NCBI GenBank assembly: GCA_027483175.1
Contig: JAIXVE010000263.1
Location: 1 to 41,170 of the forward strand
Direction: 5' to 3'
DNA length: 41,170 bases
Source of the DNA: Verrucomicrobiaceae bacterium
GTDB taxonomy: Bacteria; Verrucomicrobiota; Verrucomicrobiia; Verrucomicrobiales; V1-33
Shown: piece after piece, positions 34,003-41,170 of the stretch
Layout: every line of letters starts with the position of its first letter
Numbering within the stretch: the stretch's first letter is position 1
Notes under the pieces: generated by a model
What the model saw: only the letters and a program-made list of their open reading frames with translations
Database searches by the model: none
What the model was told of the DNA's origin: nothing
Position numbers and translations under genes: made by a program

Positions 34003-37000
34003 TCACTCAAGGTCAGAGTGCTTCAGGCCCTCGATCAAACAATCCATCTGGCCGAACGGCTTCCTCGTTTGCTCATCGTACTCAAGGTTGGCATAGACCG
34101 CCAGAACATTGATGCCCTTTTTCAGGTGCTGGCGGATATCGGCGTCCCATGGCGCGTAGTGAGGTTTGTCAAACCACCAGCCGTAGCCCGCAATTTCATG
34201 ACCGTTCAGGTAAACCTTGAAGCCCTGCGGTGTGAGCACACTGAGGCGGTAGGAATCGAAGTCGAGGGCATCCACCTCGAAGCTGGTACGCATGACGATG
34301 AACTCGCCTTTGCCCCAGTCGGACTGATTCGCGAAAGCGGGACTCTGTCCCCTGTAGAGAGCCGTACCGACGGGGGCGCGCCCCGCACTCCACTTGCTGT
34401 CGTCATACTCAGGCTTGAACCAGTCCTTGAGATCCTCCGGCAACTGAAGGTCGCGCATGCGCCTTCTCTCGCGGGTGGGTAGCTGATCTTTCTCCACGAT
34501 GGGATCAAAGGACTTGAATCTCCAGACCCTCTCCGATGGCGGCAGCTTGCCGATCGGTTTCCAACCAGCACTGGGATTCCGGAGCTTCGCGAGGTCGATA
34601 ATGGTATTCACGATGCCCGCCTTATGATCCTGTTCATAGTCCTTGTCGGCGCGGAGGCGCTTCGCGATCTCCGGGCGGTAAACCGCATAGAGGATTTCGG
34701 TGAGTTCCTTGCGTTGTGCCGGATCGAGCTTTTCGAGCAAGGTAAACAATCCGAACGGATCTCCACCAGGATTGCCACCGGGAGCTGCCACGATACCGAC
34801 GAGATCACTGGTTTGCAGATCGTTGAATCGCAGGCGGAGAGCGGTCGCAAGCGGCACTGCCAGCGTGGGGTCGTTCTGCAGGCAAACCTTCACGGTTTCC
34901 ATGACGTTGTGGGCACCCTCGCCGGAACGCGGCCCACTCTTGATTTCAGACGCCGTAGTTGCCTTCTTCAGGCCCGCAAGGATGAGCGTGCCCGCCTCGC
35001 TGTCCGCTTTCCTTTGTTGGAGTGACTGATTGAAATGCTGCATCATCCACTCGCGGGGCATAGTGTGGTATTCCTCAGTCAACATATCCAGAATTGCTGG
35101 AAGGATTTTGACGTAAAGGGCATCATCCTTCTGGAGCCCGGTGAGAGCCGTGAAGGCGGCGTCGCGCATCCACCAGTCCGAGTGTTTGATCCACGGCCGG
35201 ATGAGTTCGTGGCGCTGTTGGATCTCCTTGGCCGGGGCCAGCTTTAGAGCAATCAGGGCACCCTGCACCACGTACAAGGACTCCGCAGGCTCCGAAAGCA
35301 TCCTCGTGATGGCTGCCAACATCCCGGGAGTGAACTGCTCGGTGGAGATGGGACTGTCACCAGGTCCGAACCAGTAGTTCCAGTCAATGAGGCCGTCGAG
35401 CGCCGCACGCCGCAGGCGTGGATCGGGGTTGCTGAGGAACTTCTCAAGTTCATCCAATGCGCCCACCTTGCGCAGCGCCACGGCGGCCTGAGTGCGAACA
35501 ACGTAGCGCCGGTGGTGCATGTTCTTCAGCAGAAACTCCCGGGGGAGGCTGTTGAGGTCTTTCTCAGGCTTCTGATAGGCATCACCCAGTGCCAGAAAGG
35601 CCACGTGGGCGGGATCCTCCGGGCCGTACTCGAGGTACTTGGGATGGTGTTCGATCGATAGGAATGCCAGATCCGCCTTGGTACCCCAGAGGGTTTCAGG
35701 GAGGATGAAGTTTTGCGAGAACTTCGTTCGCGGCGCACCGGTGATGCGCAGAGTTCGCAGGGGTGCGGTGTAGGAGAGGCCGATGCCCGGGCCCGAACTG
35801 CCGACTTCGCCGTTCCCGTAATCGAGTGTCCCGAACCCGATACTGCCGCCGTGCTCGCGACTGAGATCATGCCACCAGGTGAGCCGATCCATGCACTCGC
35901 GGTAAAGCGCAGGCTTCTCCTTCATCAGATAGGCCGTGTTGATGCCGCGCCAGATGCCATCGCCCCGACCTTCATCGCCATGCCCCATCGCCAAGCCCGG
36001 GTAGCTGTCCAGCATCGTCATGGACAGACATTTCGCGGCTTGCTGGTAGATGGTGACATCACCTTGGGCGCCAGCGGCAATCTGCATGGCAGCGGCGATC
36101 ATTCCATCCTTGCCATTCGAGCCAAACCCGCCCTCTGCGCGGTGATCGCCGTAGGCCACTCCGCCGTGGCCCGCGAACCGGTAGAAGTGACGGAGCGAAC
36201 CTAGCAAGGTCTGCTCATCCACATTGACACCGCATTCCTTGCCCAGCAGCAGGGTAGTGAGCACCTGCGCACCTGCTGCATGCAGCAGACCGCCCGCCAC
36301 ATAACCGGGACTGATGCCATTGCTCCAATGCGTCCAGCCGCAGCCGAACTTCTGGCGGGTCTTCGCGTCATCGCAGTAGTGCTGCATGATGGGCAGGACC
36401 GACTTGTCTCCAGTGCGCAGGTAGTACTCACAGCAGGCGATGCCGTTGTAGCCGTTGTTCCACGTATTGTCTCCAATGGCTTTGACATCCTTGGGAAAGG
36501 CATCAAAATACGCCTTAACTCGCGGCAGATACTTGTCATCTCCAGTCGAAAGCAGAAAGAGACAGACGAGCGCACCGGGAATCCCATCCTGGTTGAACTT
36601 CTCCGGAGTGGAATAAAAGGCAGCGGCCTCCTCGATGATCCGTTTTGACTTCGGGCAATTCAGCGGCCACGTCTTGCTGTAAGCGCCAAGCACCGGAATG
36701 ATCACGGTTTCCTTGCGCTGGGTCTTGCCGTCTGCCGAGGTCACATCGAAAGCCATTCGCCCGTCCGTCGCCTCGGCTTTGGTGAGGGCGTTCCCCATCA
36801 CAACAAACGGGTTCAATCCCTTGAGCGCGGTTCCATTGACTCCGCTGAGGATCTCGCCCTTGGAAAACTTGCCCTCGGACGGCGAACCCACTACCAGTTC
36901 CTCAACCTTTATCACCACGCCCGGATAAACTCGCGCCTTGATTCCGGTTGTGCCGATGCCGCCGAAATACCTCTCGCGGGTCGGATCGGGGCGCAACTGG

Positions 37001-37107
37001 TACAACGGTCTTTCCGTGTAATACCCCTCACCGGCTTTGCCCTCGGCTCCTACTCGGAGTTGGGCAATGAGCGCAAAAAACATCAGGACAATGACGGATC
37101 GATTCAT
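34003..37107 (-). CDS. DUF6288-like secreted protein with PDZ-like, toroid, HEAT-like and shared C-terminal beta module
   Basis: A 1034-residue protein. I start at ATG 37107, which overlaps the stop of the upstream gene (ATGA) and begins a signal peptide (MNRSVIVLMFFALIAQL, about 1-21). A PDZ-like domain at about 55-140 (VEELVVGSPSEGKFSKGEIL) is followed by an alpha/alpha toroid-like region (about 155-500, NNGYNGIACCEYYLRTGDKS, GHGDEGRGDGIWRG), HEAT-like helical repeats (about 530-660) and a beta module at about 846-1034 (YDDSKWSAGRAPVG, FKVYLNGHEI). I assign DUF6288 from memory; the biochemical role is unknown. The toroid resembles polysaccharide lyases or prenyltransferase-like scaffolds. 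The context suggests glycan binding or cleavage. Confidence 0.75.
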   Translation of the reverse strand: MNRSVIVLMFFALIAQLRVGAEGKAGEGYYTERPLYQLRPDPTRERYFGGIGTTGIKARVYPGVVIKVEELVVGSPSEGKFSKGEILSGVNGTALKGLNPFVVMGNALTKAEATDGRMAFDVTSADGKTQRKETVIIPVLGAYSKTWPLNCPKSKRIIEEAAAFYSTPEKFNQDGIPGALVCLFLLSTGDDKYLPRVKAYFDAFPKDVKAIGDNTWNNGYNGIACCEYYLRTGDKSVLPIMQHYCDDAKTRQKFGCGWTHWSNGISPGYVAGGLLHAAGAQVLTTLLLGKECGVNVDEQTLLGSLRHFYRFAGHGGVAYGDHRAEGGFGSNGKDGMIAAAMQIAAGAQGDVTIYQQAAKCLSMTMLDSYPGLAMGHGDEGRGDGIWRGINTAYLMKEKPALYRECMDRLTWWHDLSREHGGSIGFGTLDYGNGEVGSSGPGIGLSYTAPLRTLRITGAPRTKFSQNFILPETLWGTKADLAFLSIEHHPKYLEYGPEDPAHVAFLALGDAYQKPEKDLNSLPREFLLKNMHHRRYVVRTQAAVALRKVGALDELEKFLSNPDPRLRRAALDGLIDWNYWFGPGDSPISTEQFTPGMLAAITRMLSEPAESLYVVQGALIALKLAPAKEIQQRHELIRPWIKHSDWWMRDAAFTALTGLQKDDALYVKILPAILDMLTEEYHTMPREWMMQHFNQSLQQRKADSEAGTLILAGLKKATTASEIKSGPRSGEGAHNVMETVKVCLQNDPTLAVPLATALRLRFNDLQTSDLVGIVAAPGGNPGGDPFGLFTLLEKLDPAQRKELTEILYAVYRPEIAKRLRADKDYEQDHKAGIVNTIIDLAKLRNPSAGWKPIGKLPPSERVWRFKSFDPIVEKDQLPTRERRRMRDLQLPEDLKDWFKPEYDDSKWSAGRAPVGTALYRGQSPAFANQSDWGKGEFIVMRTSFEVDALDFDSYRLSVLTPQGFKVYLNGHEIAGYGWWFDKPHYAPWDADIRQHLKKGINVLAVYANLEYDEQTRKPFGQMDCLIEGLKHSDLE

Positions 37108-37985
37108 GGCTTGGATTTGGGCTCGGGCTCGGAACTCTTCTTCAGGCGGAGGCGCAGTGTGACGGCAGTACCCTTCTTTGGCAGATGGGTGGGATCGATT
37201 TCCCACTCCAGCGCCCCCTGCTGGTGGCTGTGCAGTTCAGTGAGACACAGTAACTCGTCGCCGAAGGTACTCATCGAAATCACATGCCCGCTAATGTCGG
37301 CAAGGTAACCTCTGGGCCCATCACCATCGTCCTTAAGGTGTGACCCCGCGAAAATGAACTCGTGGGGTATGCTCTGCGCCTTGTCGGACTCCGTTCCGCT
37401 CTTCGGACGCTCAATGCCATCACGGTTCCTTCGCCGGATGAAATCACTGATCGGACGTTCAACCGGTTTGCCCTCGGCATCCCTGAATTCGAGGAACACG
37501 TCGATCAGGTCGCCCGTGGGAGGAATGTCTACCCAACGGGTCTGCTCCTCATTCGCCGGCCGCCGCATGGCGGGGGAACCGCTCTTTGCTCCTATCAGAA
37601 GTAGCGCCGTATGAATGAGGGAGGGCCTCGCCTCGACGGCGACAATCGATTCATGAACCTTCCCCCCGATGTTGCAGGCAATCAGCTCCAGCGCGCCTTC
37701 CGACAGGCAGACAGTCGCCTCGACATCGATGCAGCGTTCTCTGGCATTGATCGTCAGTCCGGGGATTTTGAGTTCAGGAACGGGTTCGCCCCGGGAGGCC
37801 GATGGAGGTGCTGCATCCCCCGCCGCGTCAGGACGAGTCTGAGACGTCGGGGCGGGTACCGATTCCTCCGAAGCATCAGGCCCCACCGGAGGCGCCCCCT
37901 CCGCGGAACAGGCACCTGCGACGGAGAAAGTCAGCGCAAGCACCCGGGACCTGACTCTCAGGAGTGACAAACTGGGAATTTTCAT
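37104..37985 (-). CDS. YdjY-domain secreted protein
   Basis: A 293-residue protein and first gene of the minus-strand operon. I start at ATG 37985, which begins a signal peptide (MKIPSLSLLRVRSRVLALTF to about residue 30); the open frame upstream overlaps the divergent regulator and is not protein-like. A Pro/Ala/Ser-rich stretch (about 32-75) leads to a YdjY-like domain: LKIPGLTINARERCIDVEAT, then LIACNIGGKVHESIVAVEA, PSLIHTALLLIGAKSG and VWVDIP-like DIPPTGDLIDVFLEF. The function of YdjY domains is not known to me. The stop overlaps the next start by 4 bases, so translation is coupled. Confidence 0.8.
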   Translation of the reverse strand: MKIPSLSLLRVRSRVLALTFSVAGACSAEGAPPVGPDASEESVPAPTSQTRPDAAGDAAPPSASRGEPVPELKIPGLTINARERCIDVEATVCLSEGALELIACNIGGKVHESIVAVEARPSLIHTALLLIGAKSGSPAMRRPANEEQTRWVDIPPTGDLIDVFLEFRDAEGKPVERPISDFIRRRNRDGIERPKSGTESDKAQSIPHEFIFAGSHLKDDGDGPRGYLADISGHVISMSTFGDELLCLTELHSHQQGALEWEIDPTHLPKKGTAVTLRLRLKKSSEPEPKSKP

Positions 37986-38094
37986 GCCGGGAAACTGATC
38001 TGGAGTGGGTGCCTGAGGAGCGGTGACCGTTAACCCCGACGCGCGCAAAGTGCCTTCGGCGTTATCGAACGGAGAGTCAGTAGAAGCTACGTTC

Positions 38095-38151
38095 GGAAAC
38101 AGGTCCCTGAACGAGTTGAATTCTTGACAACCTGTTCCAGAAAAGTACAAG
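38095..38151 (+). promoter_or_regulatory. Promoter and inverted repeat in the divergent control region
   Basis: A consensus -35, TTGACA (38124-38129), is followed after 16 bases by a -10-like TACAAG (38146-38151), only 7 bases before the GTG start, so the transcript would be nearly leaderless. An inverted repeat, GGAAACAGGT (38095-38104) and ACCTGTTCC (38130-38138), spans the -35 box, and its right arm sits in the spacer. This is a good candidate operator for autoregulation and for control of the divergent operon starting at 37985. Confidence 0.5.
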
Positions 38152-38158
38152 CAGCCGC

Positions 38159-39262
38159 GTGCGTCCAGTCCATCGCCTCTCCCTCCCCGAACAGGTTGCC
38201 GCCTGCCTGCGCGAGGGTATCCAGGGGGGGCGCTGGGGCGATCAGTTTCCCGGCGAAATTCAGCTCGCCACCGAGTTGGACGTGTCGCGCAACACTGCAA
38301 GGCGAGCGCTTCAGATTCTGGAAAAGGAAGGCCTCGTCGTCAGACGTGGACTCGGTCGCAGCCGCAGCATCACTCCCGCGGGGACCGCCATGGCATCCCA
38401 TCGGCCACTGCGTGTCGCGATACTACGCAACGACTCACTCCTCGTGGACAATCCGCAGACCGCACTCATCCTGGCCAACGTATTGCGCTCACTTGAAGCT
38501 GCGGGATATGACGCATTTGAATGCAGAAAGACCCAGGTTGAACTCAGGCATGACGTCCCCCAGATGACACGACAGTTGATCGCTGCGGGTGCAGATGCGT
38601 GGGTGATCGAGGCTGGCTCACGCCCTCTGTTGGAGTGGTGCGCCTCCCAGCAGACGCCCTGCCTTGCATTGTATGGCCGCACCCAGGGCCTGCAGATCGC
38701 CCGGACCGGCCCGGACACGGTATCAGCCTATGCAGCAGCCACGCGCGCGCTCATTGCGCTCGGACATCGCCGCATCGTGCTCATCGTCCGCGAGGAATTC
38801 CGCAGGCCACCGGTTGGAGGCTGCGAGCTCGCATTCCTCACAGAACTGGAGACGCATGGCATCCCAGCAGGTGCCTATAATTTGCCCGAATGGAATGAAA
38901 CTCCCGCGGGATTCGAGCAACTGCTGGATAGCTTGTTCAGAACAACACCCCCCACCGCCGTGATCGTCGATGAGCCATGCTGGTTCATTGCAGCACTGGC
39001 ATTCATGGTCCGGCGCGGCATTTGTGTTCCCGAACAGGTCTCCATGGTCGCTGGAGAAAGTGTCCCCTTGCTGGACATGTGCTCGCCGCGACTTGCCCAG
39101 ATGCGCTGGGACAACCGGCTCATCGTGCGCCGGATTGTACGCTGGGTGGACGCCGTCCGAAAAGGCAATCCCGACCGAAGGATCCTCAACATCCCTGCCG
39201 AATTCGTCCCCGGCGGCAGCATCGGCCCATTGATCCCCTCAGCTAATGTGGGCATTGATTAA
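38159..39262 (+). CDS. GntR-type regulator with LacI-like sugar-sensing domain
   Basis: A 367-residue regulator. Residues about 7-72 form a GntR-type winged helix (FPGEIQLATELDVSRNTARR, then LQILEKEGLVVRRG). Residues about 80-365 form a periplasmic-binding-protein-like effector domain of LacI/GalR type, as in AraR (LRVAILRNDSLL, ALGHRRIVLIV, PPTAVIVDEP). The start is GTG; the next ATG would delete the DNA-binding domain. The effector is probably a sugar derived from the polysaccharide handled by the divergent operon, and the regulator probably represses that operon and itself. It converges on the truncated VWA gene across 90 bases with no obvious terminator. Confidence 0.88.
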   Translation: MRPVHRLSLPEQVAACLREGIQGGRWGDQFPGEIQLATELDVSRNTARRALQILEKEGLVVRRGLGRSRSITPAGTAMASHRPLRVAILRNDSLLVDNPQTALILANVLRSLEAAGYDAFECRKTQVELRHDVPQMTRQLIAAGADAWVIEAGSRPLLEWCASQQTPCLALYGRTQGLQIARTGPDTVSAYAAATRALIALGHRRIVLIVREEFRRPPVGGCELAFLTELETHGIPAGAYNLPEWNETPAGFEQLLDSLFRTTPPTAVIVDEPCWFIAALAFMVRRGICVPEQVSMVAGESVPLLDMCSPRLAQMRWDNRLIVRRIVRWVDAVRKGNPDRRILNIPAEFVPGGSIGPLIPSANVGID

Positions 39263-39352
39263 CCGATCTCTGCCTCCTCACACAGATGTGCCCGCAGTTT
39301 CAACAAGAGGCAGCTCCGATTGCCCCGTGCTTCCCGGACCATTCGTTAGTCT

Positions 39353-41170
39353 TCAGTTGATTCCGCCACCGATCCAGCGGCGGCGCAGGCCCCATTCCAT
39401 AGTGAGTAAAAGGACCATCAGGGCCATGACCCACCAGCGATCCCAGATAGCCCGACGGCCATATTCGATGATGCGACTGCCGCGCGGATCCACGGCGATC
39501 GACCAGCTTCCGGGATCGCCTTCCAGCAACTTTCCTCCTCCGAGTTGCGCGAGTTCGACCATCAACCCGCGGTTGGCCGCCGTGGATGCAAACTCGCGGG
39601 TGTCCGGAGTCACATCGACGAGGGCATAAGAAAACACCGGATCCAACCCGGCGCGCGGCAGGCTGGCGGTAAAGGTCCATTCGCCCTGATCCTGCAGCGC
39701 AACACTCGCGTGCCATGTGCGGGTCACCTCGTCGCGGATCAATTCCACAGGCACCGCTTCCTCTCCAGGCCTAGCGCGTTTCAGCGCAACCACCGCATCC
39801 GGATAGGTGGGCGAAAACGGAATGCGCACATCCACACTCTGGCCCGGCACCGCCACATTGCGATCAACCGATAGCTTGAGTTCCCCACTCTTGCGGCGGA
39901 TGCGGTCCGCGGCCAACCAGCGCACGGCCTGGTTCCAGAATCGCCGGTAGTAAAGGGTTCTGTCCTCAGCGGTGCCGAAGCTGGTGTGGAATTGGCTGCC
40001 CCAGCTCTGGGTTGTGTCGGAAGTGAACGCCATCGTGCGGCCCCGCCCGATCTGCTGCACGGCGAAAACGACTAGCGGGCCGTATTTGTTGGATTCATTC
40101 TCGTTGAATGCCAGCGCGCGGGCTCCCGGCTTGACCCGGTTCACGGAATTGAGTCCGCTGAATCCCGGGAATCGCTCGTTCCAGATCTGCGCGGTCTCCT
40201 CGCGGGTGGTGCCGAGTTGCATCACCGGGTGGTCGAACATCTCCGGGGGGACTTGCAGCTTGAAACCTCCATATTTGATGTCCTCGTTGCCGTAAACATC
40301 CACCGGCATCAGCTTGTCGATCACCGTCTCGTCGTAGTGGCCGGCCCCGAAGGCCGTCGTGCCACCCACCATCACGAAACCACCGCCGTGTTCCTCCACC
40401 AGCGCCACGGTCAGAGCAAGTTGCTCGGGAGTGAAGGCTTCTTTGTAGATATCACTGTTGATGATCACATCGTAGTTCAACATGTCCTGCAGCGTGCGCG
40501 GGTATCCCTTGATCGGATGGGCAATGTTGTAAACTTTGCGGCCGTCGGCATCGATCGTGAAAGGGATCTGGCGGGAGGTTTCGAAAGACTCGGACTGCGG
40601 GAAAAACAGACTCGTGACCTCCATGTCCGGATCGCTCTCCAGCGCGTTCTCCAGCCAGTGCCCGGCGTTAGGCGTGCCTTCCATGTTGATGACGCGGATC
40701 TTCCGCTCGACGACCTCCGCACCGATCACGCCCGTATTGTTGGTAGCGAGGCGCTCACCGTTGAGTGGGAGCACCTCCACATGGTATCGGTGAAAGCCAG
40801 TGAACGGGGTGTCAAAGATGAATTCAAAGGGTTGGGCATCGCGGACCACCGTTTCCACCGATTCATGCACCACCCGACCCTCACACTGAACACGCATCGT
40901 CACCTCGCGTCCTGTGAAGCCGGGAGCTTTCAGAGTTCCCTTCAAACGGAGTCTCCTGCCATAGAGCGATTCCTGGGCTCCACTAAGACCGGAGAGCGCC
41001 AGATCGGGGGATTCTTCCGGCGTTCCGACCAGAACAGTGTAGAGCGGCACAGCCGCCTGCTGGTAAAGACGCGCCGCACGACGGGCCGCCTCGGGATCGT
41101 CGGTTTGTCCATCACTAACCAGAACCACCGCCCCGAGATCGCGGGTCCGTTCGTCGCCCAGAACAGTCTC
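39353..41170 (-). CDS. Membrane protein with VWA and glutamine-amidotransferase-like regions, 5' truncated
   Basis: The frame stays open to the window edge: upstream of a possible GTG at 41128 it reads ETVLGDERTRDLGA and joins VVLVSDGQTDD, the end of a VWA domain, so the start lies outside the window. At least 605 residues are present. After the VWA tail come beta-sandwich segments (FIFDTPFTGFHRYHVEVLPL), then a glutamine-amidotransferase-like fold (VALVEEHGGGFVMVGG, GGTTAFGAGHY; no clear catalytic Cys in the usual place) and a C-terminal membrane helix (WWVMALMVLLLTMEW) with a basic end. Related proteins in Planctomycetes and Verrucomicrobia sit near MoxR/BatA genes. Function unknown. Confidence 0.75.
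   Translation of the reverse strand, partial: ETVLGDERTRDLGAVVLVSDGQTDDPEAARRAARLYQQAAVPLYTVLVGTPEESPDLALSGLSGAQESLYGRRLRLKGTLKAPGFTGREVTMRVQCEGRVVHESVETVVRDAQPFEFIFDTPFTGFHRYHVEVLPLNGERLATNNTGVIGAEVVERKIRVINMEGTPNAGHWLENALESDPDMEVTSLFFPQSESFETSRQIPFTIDADGRKVYNIAHPIKGYPRTLQDMLNYDVIINSDIYKEAFTPEQLALTVALVEEHGGGFVMVGGTTAFGAGHYDETVIDKLMPVDVYGNEDIKYGGFKLQVPPEMFDHPVMQLGTTREETAQIWNERFPGFSGLNSVNRVKPGARALAFNENESNKYGPLVVFAVQQIGRGRTMAFTSDTTQSWGSQFHTSFGTAEDRTLYYRRFWNQAVRWLAADRIRRKSGELKLSVDRNVAVPGQSVDVRIPFSPTYPDAVVALKRARPGEEAVPVELIRDEVTRTWHASVALQDQGEWTFTASLPRAGLDPVFSYALVDVTPDTREFASTAANRGLMVELAQLGGGKLLEGDPGSWSIAVDPRGSRIIEYGRRAIWDRWWVMALMVLLLTMEWGLRRRWIGGGIN

Noticed and set aside
39263..39352. Terminator between regulator and VWA gene
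   Set aside because: TGCCTC and GAGGCA are complementary but 34 bases apart with no T tract.

Overview
The window is a high-GC chromosomal segment that most resembles a member of the Verrucomicrobiota. The evidence is family content, not a marker gene: large LamG proteins with calcium-binding aspartate repeats, a protein ending in PEP-CTERM-like sorting signal, an SHD1-thioredoxin fusion, SASA-type esterases, a YdjY-domain protein and a DUF6288-like protein. No rRNA, tRNA, CRISPR array, transposase or phage gene was recognised.

Layout. 1-556: edge of a possible minus-strand gene, then no convincing gene. 557-2800: a secreted trypsin-like protease fused to a LamG/DUF1080-like domain and a SirB1-type transglutaminase-like domain. 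2836-6127 (minus): biotin carboxylase (accC), biotin carboxyl carrier protein (accB) and an acetyl-CoA hydrolase/CoA-transferase, a small acyl-CoA block. 6298-6789: a macro domain protein, separated by a hairpin terminator from a 1324-residue secreted LamG protein (minus). 11106-14466 (minus): helicase HrpB and a secreted SHD1-thioredoxin protein. 14594-17352 (plus): a short-chain dehydrogenase with Arg in place of the catalytic Lys, then a PhoB/PhoR pair preceded by a Pho-box-like site. 17357-18798 (minus): molybdate permease ModB and binding protein ModA, with no ModC. 18935-23918 (plus): PEP-CTERM protein, DUF5722-like putative glycoside hydrolase, glutamyl-Q tRNA(Asp) synthetase and a flavin-dependent halogenase-like oxidoreductase. 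24116-26251 (minus): acyl-CoA/acyl-ACP synthetase with a degenerate acyltransferase-like N-terminus. 26343-28371: small protein, lipoprotein and a secreted CE1-like esterase.

28593-39262 is a distinct unit. Four minus-strand genes (YdjY protein, DUF6288-like protein, DUF2341/LamG/SASA protein, SASA esterase) run away from a divergent GntR-type regulator with a LacI-like sensor domain. All four products have signal peptides, which suggests a regulated system for handling an acylated polysaccharide or glycoconjugate. The DUF6288-like protein and the last esterase share a homologous beta-rich module; in the esterase it sits inside the catalytic domain. The window ends in a truncated membrane protein with VWA and glutamine-amidotransferase-like regions.

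Two genome-scale signals stand out. The plus strand is strongly C-rich over G from about 1 to 28.5 kb whichever way genes point, and this skew disappears from about 28.6 kb on, at a short gap full of repeats and hairpins. This is consistent with acquisition of the right-hand part, or another kind of junction. In plus-strand genes before that point, Ala, Ser, Thr and Pro codons directly before Trp almost always end in A although C is otherwise the preferred third base, so CCTGG is avoided across the codon boundary.
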